From Cellulomonas xiejunii (GTDB lineage Bacteria > Actinomycetota > Actinomycetes > Actinomycetales > Cellulomonadaceae): a DNA stretch of 64,000 bases. The stretch spans positions 310,001 through 374,000 of the forward strand of contig NZ_CP101987.1 in the NCBI RefSeq assembly GCF_024508315.1, given 5' to 3'. Below are positions 42,628-49,972 of the stretch, one piece after another (position 1 is the stretch's first letter; each line of letters begins with the position of its first letter). The translations under genes were made by a program, and so were the position numbers. Below the pieces are notes generated by a model, which made no database searches, was not told the origin of the DNA, and saw only the letters and a list, made by a program, of their open reading frames with translations.

Positions 42628-44500
42628 GTGCGGGGTCGGCGCCCGCACCCGTCAGCTCGGCGGCCATCCGCACGCCCTCCGCGCGCTCGGACCGGCTGGG
42701 GCGTACCGCCAGCAGCGCCCACAGGATCGTGGCGAGGTCCACGGCCTCCTGCAGCCACGCACCGGCGAGGGCGGGCAGCCCGCCCGTCGCGGCGAGGACC
42801 ATGAGGCCGACGGACAGCGTGATGCCGATGCCGATCGCCTGCCAGGCGACGCGCATGGTGCGCCGGCCGATGTGCACGGCCTGCGCCGCACGGGCCAGGT
42901 CGTCGACCGTGATGACCACGTCGGCGGACTCGCTGGCGGCGCTCGCGCCGCGCGCGCCCATCGCGATGCCGACGTCGGCGGCCGCCAGCACGGGGGCGTC
43001 GTTCACGCCGTCGCCGACCATCATCACCGGACGGGGTCGCGCCGTGCGGATCGCCTCCACCTTGTCCTGCGGGAGCAGGTCGGCGCGGACGTCGTCGATG
43101 CCGGCCTGGTCGGCGATGTGGCGCGCGACGTGCTCGCCGTCGCCCGTGAGCATGATCGTGGTGCGGATGCCCGCCCGGCGCAGGGACGCCATCGTCGCGC
43201 GCGTCTCCGCGCGCAGCTCGTCGGCCAGCGCCAGGTACCCCGCGTAGTGCCCGTCGACGGCGACGTGCACGCCGGTCACCCCGGCGGGGCGCGGTGGCGT
43301 GGCACCGGTCTCGCGCGCGACGTAGCGGGCGCTGCCCACCACGACGACCTGACCGTCCACCGTCCCGCGCACGCCGTGGGCGGGCACCTCCTCGACGTCG
43401 TCGGCGGCCGGCACCGGGTGCCCGTCCTGCCGTGCGCGGTCGACGACCGCGTCGGCCAGCGGGTGGCTCGAGTACTGCTCCACGGCGGCCGCGAGCCGCA
43501 GCAGCCGGTCGGTGTCCATGCCCTCGGCGTGGATCTGCGTGACCCGCGGCTGCCCGTACGTGAGCGTGCCGGTCTTGTCGAAGGCCGCCGTGCGCGCGCG
43601 GGCCAGCTGCTCGAGGGTGCCGCTGCTCTTGACGATGATCCCCGCACGCGCGGCGCGTGACATGCCGCCCATGAACGCCACGGGTGCGGCGATGATCAGC
43701 GGGCACGGCGTCGCCACGACGAGCACCTCGGCCAGCCGCGTGGGGTCGCCGGACACGAGCCACGCCCCGACGGCCAGCGCGAGCGCGCCCAGCGTGAACG
43801 GCACCGCGACCCGGTCGGCCAGGCGGACGAACGGCGCCTTGGAGTCCTGCGCCTCGCGCACCAGCTCGATGATGCGCTGGTACTGGGACTGGGCCGCGGC
43901 GGCGGTCGCCCGCACCTCGATCGCGTCGCCGCCGTTGACCGACCCGGACAGCAGCCCGTCGCCGCGCGCGTGCTCGACGGGCAGGGACTCGCCGGTCAGC
44001 GACGACTCGTCCAGGGTGGCGCCGTCGGACTCCAGCACGCCGTCGACCGGCACCACCTCGAACGGCCGGACCACGAGCAGGTCGCCGACGGCCACCCGCT
44101 CGACGGGCACGTCCACGGGCTGCCCGGCGCCGTCGCGCAGGTGCGCCGTGCGCGGGGCGTTCTCCAGCAGCCCGGTCAGCTCCCGTCGGGCGCGTCCGGC
44201 CGCATAGTCCTCGAGCGCCTCACCGCCGGACAGCATCAGGCACACGACCAGCGCCGCCCAGTACTCGCCGACCGCGACCGTCGCGACGATCGCCGTCGCG
44301 GCGAGCAGGTCGACCCCGTAGCTCCCGGCCCGCAGGTCGGCCACCATCCCGCGCACCTGGCGCACCACGACGACGGCCGCGAAGGCGGACACCACCCAGC
44401 GGGCCGCCGTCCCGTGCCCGCTCAGCTCCAGCACACCACCGACGAGCGCGACGGCGAGCGTCGCGAGCACGACCGGGTAGGCGAGCAGGCGCAAGCGCAT
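42617..44500 (-). CDS. Heavy-metal translocating P1B-type ATPase
   Basis: A 627-residue P1B ATPase without N-terminal metal-binding domain. The TGES actuator motif (LTGESLPV), the transmembrane metal site ATPCPL (TPC motif, near residue 269), the phosphorylation motif DKTGTLT, the P1B HP dipeptide (SSHPLADA) and the hinge MVGDGVNDAP are all present. TPCPL rather than CPC suggests a divalent cation (zinc, cobalt, cadmium or manganese). It has about seven to eight helices. No metal-responsive regulator is adjacent. Confidence 0.9.
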   Translation of the reverse strand: MRLRLLAYPVVLATLAVALVGGVLELSGHGTAARWVVSAFAAVVVVRQVRGMVADLRAGSYGVDLLAATAIVATVAVGEYWAALVVCLMLSGGEALEDYAAGRARRELTGLLENAPRTAHLRDGAGQPVDVPVERVAVGDLLVVRPFEVVPVDGVLESDGATLDESSLTGESLPVEHARGDGLLSGSVNGGDAIEVRATAAAAQSQYQRIIELVREAQDSKAPFVRLADRVAVPFTLGALALAVGAWLVSGDPTRLAEVLVVATPCPLIIAAPVAFMGGMSRAARAGIIVKSSGTLEQLARARTAAFDKTGTLTYGQPRVTQIHAEGMDTDRLLRLAAAVEQYSSHPLADAVVDRARQDGHPVPAADDVEEVPAHGVRGTVDGQVVVVGSARYVARETGATPPRPAGVTGVHVAVDGHYAGYLALADELRAETRATMASLRRAGIRTTIMLTGDGEHVARHIADQAGIDDVRADLLPQDKVEAIRTARPRPVMMVGDGVNDAPVLAAADVGIAMGARGASAASESADVVITVDDLARAAQAVHIGRRTMRVAWQAIGIGITLSVGLMVLAATGGLPALAGAWLQEAVDLATILWALLAVRPSRSERAEGVRMAAELTGAGADPALTR

Positions 44501-44586
44501 ACCTCACTGATACGTCATTCCCGCCGTCCTGTACACGAAGGAAAGGCGTTCCTGACCGGATCGGACGTCGGGCGGACGGTCCCCTC

Positions 44587-44612
44587 GGGCGGGCGACCGG
44601 GGCCGCCCGCCC
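44587..44612 (-). terminator. Hairpin terminator after the first ScyD-like gene
   Basis: GGGCGGGCG (44587-44595) pairs with CGCCCGCCC (44604-44612) across an eight-base loop, nine bases beyond the stop. It also separates the gene from the P-type ATPase promoter. Confidence 0.7.
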
Positions 44613-44620
44613 GTCGCGCG

Positions 44621-45619
44621 TCAGGGGACGGCGATCCGCGTCACCGTGAACGGCCCCGGCGTCCCCCCACCGCCGAACCGGACCTCGAACTGGCTGTTGA
44701 CCGCGAGCAGGCTGCGCCCGGCGCGGGCGATCGTCGTCGGGTCGTCGAAGGTGGGGTCCGTCGTGCGTGAGACGACGGTCCCGGAGGCGAGGTCCCGGTC
44801 CAGCCTCACCTTGACGACGGACTGCGGCGGACCGGCGGTCCACTCGGCCGCGAGCAGCGTGCGGCCGTCCAGCAGCAGGCCGTCGCCGGCCACCGAGGCG
44901 CCGCCGAGGTCGATCCGCGCGACGCTGCCGTCCTTCAGCCCGACGCGGAAGAGCTCGCCCGTCCGGGGCTTCGAGACCACTGCGTACCGTCCGTCGCGCG
45001 AGATGACGATCCCGTTGGCGTTGATGTCCTGGTCGTACGTGAAGTCGGTGCCCTCGAACGACACGACGGGCTCCAGCAGCTCGGTGCCGCTCGTCCTGCG
45101 CTCGCGGGCGTCGATCCTGTACAGCACCGGGCGTGCCGAGTCCGTGACGTAGACGTCGCCGCGCGGGCCGATGGCGATGTCGTTGAGGAAGGCCGGGGTG
45201 CCGTCCTGCACGACCTGCCAGGACCCCGTGAGCTCGCGGGTCCGCAGGTCGTAGGCCCAGACGAGCCCCGTGGGGCCGCCCGCGACGAAGAGCGTGCGGC
45301 CGTCGACCTTCAGCCCGGCCGCCACCACGCGGCCGTCCTGCCCGCCCGGCAGGAACGGTGTGGCGGTCGGCTCGTCGAGGTCGCCGCGGTAGATCGTCCC
45401 GTCGGTCGTGCTGCTGACGTAGAACTCGTCGCCCCGGGCGGCGATGCCCTCGGGGTAGATGTCGTCGGCGGCGGGGCCGACGGGGTCGAGCAGGTACGTC
45501 GTCGGCCGGTCGGGACGGTGCCGCTCGTGCCCCTGTGCGTCGTGAGCAGCGGCCGGGCCGGCGGTGACGAGCGTCAGGGCGACGACGGTGGCGAGGGTGG
45601 TCGTGAGGCTGGAGCGCAT
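44621..45619 (-). CDS. Secreted ScyD/SMP-30-like beta-propeller protein, copy 1
   Basis: A 332-residue exported protein. Residues 1-25 are a signal peptide (LTTTLATVVALTLVTAGPAAAH). The rest is a repeated beta-propeller: RPTTYLLDPVGPAADDIYPEGIAARGDEFYVSSTTDGTIYRGDL, LKVDGRTLFVAGGPTG, FLNDIAIGPRGDVYVTDS, YDQDINANGIVISRDGRYAVV. The pattern fits ScyD/ScyE or gluconolactonase/superoxide-dismutase-like propellers. A very similar paralogue lies beyond the CHAD gene. A leader hairpin precedes the start (AAGGGG ribosome site). Ligand unknown. Confidence 0.8.
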   Translation of the reverse strand: MRSSLTTTLATVVALTLVTAGPAAAHDAQGHERHRPDRPTTYLLDPVGPAADDIYPEGIAARGDEFYVSSTTDGTIYRGDLDEPTATPFLPGGQDGRVVAAGLKVDGRTLFVAGGPTGLVWAYDLRTRELTGSWQVVQDGTPAFLNDIAIGPRGDVYVTDSARPVLYRIDARERRTSGTELLEPVVSFEGTDFTYDQDINANGIVISRDGRYAVVSKPRTGELFRVGLKDGSVARIDLGGASVAGDGLLLDGRTLLAAEWTAGPPQSVVKVRLDRDLASGTVVSRTTDPTFDDPTTIARAGRSLLAVNSQFEVRFGGGGTPGPFTVTRIAVP

Positions 45620-45620
45620 C

Positions 45621-45677
45621 GGTGTACCCCTTCGGCGGGGGCGTCCGTCCCAGCGGGCGCGGGCCCCCGCCGACACC
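45621..45677 (-). promoter_or_regulatory. Leader hairpin before ScyD-like copy 1
   Basis: On the minus strand, CGGCGGGGGC (45672-45663) pairs with GCCCCCGCCG (45642-45633). The outer arms GGTGT/ACACC (45677-45673 with 45625-45621) enclose the AAGGGG ribosome site. The same structure precedes the paralogue. It could restrict initiation or stabilise the RNA. The likely -10 (TACAGT) lies about 100 bases upstream. Confidence 0.65.
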
Positions 45678-45862
45678 CCTGGGTGCACCGTGACGATCGG
45701 GACGAACCGGCGCCGAGCCCACTGTAGGGACGGCGTCCGTTCGCGTGCCAGCGCTCGGCGAGGGGCCGCTCAGCCCGTGCGGCCAGTCGGACCACGCCGG
45801 CGACCCCGCGTCGAGCGCGCGTTCCCCGAGCCGCCGCGGCGGTTCTCCGGTATGACGGGGAC

Positions 45863-47410
45863 ATGCCCGAGGTGAGGCTCTCCGTCGATGACGGCCACGA
45901 CCTGCCGAGCCTCGCCGTGCTCGCCGCGTCTCCGGACGACTCCCTGCCGCTGATCAGCGGCGAGCCGGAGCAGCACGTGCTGCGCACCACGTACGTCGAC
46001 ACGGCGGACCTGCTCCTCGCCCGGCACGGGATCACCCTGCGTCGACGCGTCGGGGGAGGAGGCGGCGGCTGGTACCTGCAGGTCGCGGGTGGTGCGCCCG
46101 GGCCTGGCGGGGTCCGTCTGCCGCCCGGGCGGGCCGGGAGCGCCGTGCCCGACGAGCTGCAGCGGCTGGTGCGGGCCCGCACCGGGGGCCGGCCACTCGC
46201 CGCGGTCGCCAGGGTCATGACCGGGCGCACCGTCCACCGGGTGTTCGACGCGACGGACCGGGAGGTCCTCGAGCTGGTGGACGACCGCGTCAGTGCCCGT
46301 CGGATCCTGCCGGTCGACGGCTCCGGTGAGGCCGCGGGCGCCGAGGTGACGTGGCGCGAGGTCACGGTCAGGGCGCCGGACGGGGCTGACGAGCGACTGG
46401 CCGCTGTCGCCGGTGCGCTGGGCGAGGGTGGTCCGACCGAGGAGCCGACGACCACCTCCGAGCTCGCCCGCGTCCTGGACCTCGGGACACCCGCGGAGCA
46501 GGACGGACGCCCGCCGCGCAGCAGCCCGACCAGGAAGCCCTCGACGAGCAGCGTGGTCGTGGCCTACCTGGCGGAGCAGCTCGAGCAGATCCGGTCCCAG
46601 GACCTCCTGGTCCGGCTGGGTGCGCCCGGGAGCGTCCACCGGATGCGCGTGGCGACCCGGAGGTCGCGCAGCGCCCTGGCCACGTTCCGCGCGGCGTTCG
46701 ACCCGGACGTGGTCGGGCCGTTGCGGGGCGAGCTGCGGTGGCTGGCGGGGGTCCTGGGCGACGTCCGCGATGCCGAGGTCGTGAGCGACCGGGTGAGCGA
46801 GGCCCTCGTGGCGGGGTCGGCGGACACCGCGATCGGACCCGGTCCGGCCGAGACGGATGCGCGGTCCGCCCATGCCGCAGCCCGGACGGCGATGCTGGGG
46901 GCGCTCGAGGGCGACCGGTACGACCGCGTGCTCGACACCCTCGGGGAGCTCGTGGCCGCTCCACCCACGACGGAGCGGGGTGACCGGCCGGCGGGCAAGG
47001 CGCTGCGGCGCGGGATCGCGACCGAGTACGCCGACGTGCGTCGGCTCATGAAGCGCGCGATGGCGACGGCGGAGCCGGAGGAGCGCGCTCGTCTGCTCCA
47101 CGACGCCCGCAAGGCCGCGAAGCGCACGCGGTACGCGGCCGAGCTCGCCGGGGACGTCCTCGGTGCCGAGGCCGTCGCCTTCGCTGCGGCGATGGAGAGC
47201 ATGCAGGAGGCGCTGGGGGAGTACCAGGACACGGTCGTGCTGCGAGCCCACCTGCGGGAGCGGGCCGAGGCGACGACCGACCCGGCCGCCGCGTTCACCT
47301 ACGGTCGCATGCACGCCCTGGAAGAGGTCCGGGCGCGGGAGGTGGAGGGTCGGTTGCCGTCCGTCTGGGCCGCGGCCAGCCGGAAGCGGCTGCGCCGCTG
47401 GCTGCGCTGA
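45863..47410 (+). CDS. CYTH and CHAD domain protein
   Basis: A 515-residue protein with an N-terminal CYTH-like triphosphate tunnel domain (QHVLRTTYVDTADLLLARHGITLRRRVGGGGGGWYLQV; VMTGRTVHRVFD) and a C-terminal CHAD domain from about residue 225 (VHRMRVATRRSRSALATFRAAF; LRGELRWLAGVLGDVRDAEVV; LHDARKAAKRTRYAAEL). CHAD domains bind polyphosphate through conserved Arg/Lys/His; CYTH domains hydrolyse or bind triphosphates. The EXEXK of CYTH appears degenerate at the start (EVRLSVDD). It is flanked on both sides by ScyD-like genes of opposite strand. Confidence 0.85.
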   Translation: MPEVRLSVDDGHDLPSLAVLAASPDDSLPLISGEPEQHVLRTTYVDTADLLLARHGITLRRRVGGGGGGWYLQVAGGAPGPGGVRLPPGRAGSAVPDELQRLVRARTGGRPLAAVARVMTGRTVHRVFDATDREVLELVDDRVSARRILPVDGSGEAAGAEVTWREVTVRAPDGADERLAAVAGALGEGGPTEEPTTTSELARVLDLGTPAEQDGRPPRSSPTRKPSTSSVVVAYLAEQLEQIRSQDLLVRLGAPGSVHRMRVATRRSRSALATFRAAFDPDVVGPLRGELRWLAGVLGDVRDAEVVSDRVSEALVAGSADTAIGPGPAETDARSAHAAARTAMLGALEGDRYDRVLDTLGELVAAPPTTERGDRPAGKALRRGIATEYADVRRLMKRAMATAEPEERARLLHDARKAAKRTRYAAELAGDVLGAEAVAFAAAMESMQEALGEYQDTVVLRAHLRERAEATTDPAAAFTYGRMHALEEVRAREVEGRLPSVWAAASRKRLRRWLR

Positions 47411-47444
47411 GCAGCACCGCCGCTCGCCGGGTGCTCACGGAGGC

Positions 47445-48428
47445 TCAGGGGACCGGGATGCGGGACACCGTGAACGGCTCCGGCGTCCCGCCGGCCGACC
47501 GCGTCTCGAACTGGCTGTTCACCACGAGCAGGTCGCGCCCGGCGCGGGCGATGGTCGTCGGGTCGTCGAACGACGGGTCGGTCGTGCGCGACACGACGGT
47601 CCCGGACCGGAGGTCCCGGTCGAGGCGCACGGTCACGACCGACTGCGGGTCGGCCGTCCACTCGGACGCGAGCAGCCGGTTGCCGTCGAGCAGCAGCCCG
47701 TCGCCCGCGACGGACCCGCCGCGCAGGTCGATCAGCTCGACGCTCCCGTCGGTCAGCCCGACGCGGAAGAGCTGCCCGGTGCGGGTCTTCGCGACGACCG
47801 CGGTCCGCCCGTCGCGCGAGACCACGAGGCCGTTGGCGTTGACGTCCTGGTCGTACGTGAAGTCGGTGCCCTCGAACGACACGACCGGCTCCAGCAGCTC
47901 CGTGCCCGTCGTCGTGCGCTCGCGGGCGGCGATCCGGTAGAGCACCGGGCGCATGGAGTCGGTGACGTACACGTCACCGCGCGGGCTGACGGCGAGGTCG
48001 TTGACGAACGTCGGCGTGCCGTCCTGCACGACCTGCCACGACCCGGTCAGCTCGCGCGTCCGCAGGTCGTACGCCCACACGCGGCCGGTGGCGCCCCCGG
48101 CGACGAGCAGCGTCCGGCCGTCGACCTTCAGCCCGACGGCCATCGCGCGCCCGTCCTGCCCACCGGGCAGGAACGGCGTGGCGGTCGGGTCGTCGAGGTT
48201 GCCCCGGTAGATGGTCCCGTCGGTCGTGCTGCTGACGTAGAAGTCGTCGCCGCGCGTGGCGATGCCCTCGGGGTAGACGTCGTCCGCGGCGGGGCCGACG
48301 GGGTCGAGCAGGTACGTCGTGGGCCGCTCGGAGCCGTGCCCGTGCGGGCCGTGCGCGGACGCCGGGACGGCGGTCACGAGCGTGAGTGCCGCGACGGTGG
48401 CGAGGGCGGTCGTGAGTCTGGATCGCAT
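47445..48428 (-). CDS. Secreted ScyD/SMP-30-like beta-propeller protein, copy 2
   Basis: A 327-residue exported protein, clearly the paralogue of the one ending at 44621. The signal peptide is LTTALATVAALTLVTAVPASAH, followed by the same propeller strings (PEGIATRGDDFYVSSTTDGTIYRGNL; FVNDLAVSPRGDVYVTDS; YDQDVNANGLVVSRDGRTAVV). Differences are spread along the protein, so both copies are probably functional. The GHGPHGHG region after the signal peptide is histidine-rich and might bind metal. Its 5' leader is conserved with the first copy. Confidence 0.8.
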   Translation of the reverse strand: MRSRLTTALATVAALTLVTAVPASAHGPHGHGSERPTTYLLDPVGPAADDVYPEGIATRGDDFYVSSTTDGTIYRGNLDDPTATPFLPGGQDGRAMAVGLKVDGRTLLVAGGATGRVWAYDLRTRELTGSWQVVQDGTPTFVNDLAVSPRGDVYVTDSMRPVLYRIAARERTTTGTELLEPVVSFEGTDFTYDQDVNANGLVVSRDGRTAVVAKTRTGQLFRVGLTDGSVELIDLRGGSVAGDGLLLDGNRLLASEWTADPQSVVTVRLDRDLRSGTVVSRTTDPSFDDPTTIARAGRDLLVVNSQFETRSAGGTPEPFTVSRIPVP

Positions 48429-48431
48429 CGG

Positions 48432-48482
48432 TGTACCCCTTCGACGGGGGCGTGGCGACTCCCCGGGCGCGGGCCCCCACCG
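48432..48482 (-). promoter_or_regulatory. Leader hairpin before ScyD-like copy 2
   Basis: CGGTGGGGGC (48482-48473, minus) pairs with GCCCCCGTCG (48441-48432) using two G-U pairs that replace G-C/C-G pairs of copy 1, so pairing is kept although bases differ. It sits immediately before the same AAGGGGTACACCG ribosome-site block. A conserved stretch further upstream has GTCCCTACAGTGG and CGTCCCGATC. Confidence 0.65.
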
Positions 48483-48661
48483 ACGCCGGGAGTGCACCGT
48501 GAGGATCGGGACGAAACCGGCGCGGCCACCACTGTAGGGACGCCACCGCCGAGCCGGGTAGTGCCGGCCCGAACCGCCTCCGGCAGCGACGACCGGGCGC
48601 TAACCTGTGCGTCCCGCCGCCAGACGTGCGCGAGCCCGTCGTCGCAGAGAGCACCGGTGCC

Positions 48662-49927
48662 ATGTCGCACGACGGATCGACCACCTCCGGCCGGCGCCTG
48701 CGGAGGCCCTCGGCGTCGGCAGCCGGGACCGCGGCACTGCTGGCACTCGCGGGCGTCGTCCTCGGGCTCGCGGGCGTCGTGGGGCTCCTCACCCTCGCCG
48801 GACGCGGTGGCGTCGCGGCGGTCGCCACGACCGTCCTCCTGCTGGGCCTCGCGCCGGCCCTCGCGTCGCTGAGCCTCGTCGTCCTGGCGCGCGACGTGGG
48901 CCTGGTCGCCGCGCGCGGAGCCCTGCAGGCGGCGGTGGCCTCGACGGCCGCGTGGACGCTCGCCGCGCTCGCCGCGCTGTCCTGGGCGGTCGCCTTCGAC
49001 CAGACGGACGCCGGTGCCGCGTCGACCCCGTTCGCCGAGGCCTTCCTGCCCCTGCTCGGGGCGGCGGTCGCCACGGGCGCCGTCGCGCTGCTGCCGCTGA
49101 TGTCGGACGTGCTGCGCTCGGTGCGCCCCGCCGTGGCGCGGCGGGCGGCGGTCGCGGCCCTGGCGGTCGGCGGGGCGGTGGTGGCGGGCGCCGCCGCGCT
49201 GGCACCCGGCAGCGTCCTGGCCTGCGCGACCGTGCTGCTCCTCGCGTGCGGCCGGACGTGGCTGCGCGAGCGGCAGCTCGCGGCCCTCGTCGACTCCGTC
49301 CACCTCTCGGTGCCCTCGGCCCCCACGCTCCCTGTGGGCGTCGCGTCGCGGCCCGACCCCACCGTGGTCCCGCACCGGCGGCTCGTCGTCGTGCTGGCCG
49401 CCGTGAGCGGTGCCCTGACCCTGCCGGCGGCGCTCTACGCCCTCGCCGCCCCGGATCCGGCGGACCCGGCGTGGTTGCCGGCCGCCCTCGCGGGGCTGCC
49501 GGCCATGAACGCCGGACTCGCGGTCGGGGCCCTGACCGCTCTGCCGCTGGTGGTGGCCGCCGGGCTCGCCGCGACGCGCTGGTGGGGGCGCCGCGCGCTC
49601 GTCATGACGGTGATGGTGGCCCTCGCGCTCGTCGTCCGGGGCGTGGCCGCCGCGATGGGACCGGAGGGCGAGGCCCCCTCCGCCCTGCTGTTCTCCGCGG
49701 CGCTGCTCGCCGGCGTCGCCGGTGCGGTGCCGCTGGTCGGTCGCCTGCCGGGACCCGCCGTCGCCAGGTGGGCGCTCGTCGTGGTCGTCGGTGCGGCAGT
49801 CGGGTGGCTCGTCGCGCTGCCCATGCTGGCCGTGCTGCCGCTGGCCGCGCCGCTGGTGGCGGTGGTCCTCATCGTGCTCGTGACCCGTCGGCCCCGCGGC
49901 GTCGCCCTCGCCCCCGCGCCGTCCTGA
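48662..49927 (+). CDS. Multi-pass membrane protein of unknown function
   Basis: A 421-residue protein with about eleven to twelve hydrophobic segments and little else. Hydrophilic loops are a central RTWLRERQLAALVDSVHLS region and two short loops. No transporter signature could be recognised. ATG 48662 was chosen (GAGAG upstream); GTG 48626 adds twelve residues. It is divergent from ScyD-like copy 2 and convergent on the PabBC gene, so it might belong to either neighbourhood. Confidence 0.6.
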   Translation: MSHDGSTTSGRRLRRPSASAAGTAALLALAGVVLGLAGVVGLLTLAGRGGVAAVATTVLLLGLAPALASLSLVVLARDVGLVAARGALQAAVASTAAWTLAALAALSWAVAFDQTDAGAASTPFAEAFLPLLGAAVATGAVALLPLMSDVLRSVRPAVARRAAVAALAVGGAVVAGAAALAPGSVLACATVLLLACGRTWLRERQLAALVDSVHLSVPSAPTLPVGVASRPDPTVVPHRRLVVVLAAVSGALTLPAALYALAAPDPADPAWLPAALAGLPAMNAGLAVGALTALPLVVAAGLAATRWWGRRALVMTVMVALALVVRGVAAAMGPEGEAPSALLFSAALLAGVAGAVPLVGRLPGPAVARWALVVVVGAAVGWLVALPMLAVLPLAAPLVAVVLIVLVTRRPRGVALAPAPS

Positions 49928-49951
49928 CGCCCCGCGCCGTCCTGACGCCCC
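49916..49951. repeat. Two tandem copies of an 18-bp unit at a gene end
   Basis: The unit GCGCCGTCCTGACGCCCC is present twice, at 49916-49933 and 49934-49951. It duplicates the last codons and the stop of the membrane protein gene. Confidence 0.9.
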
Positions 49952-49972
49952 GGTCGTCGCCCCGCCGCGCGC

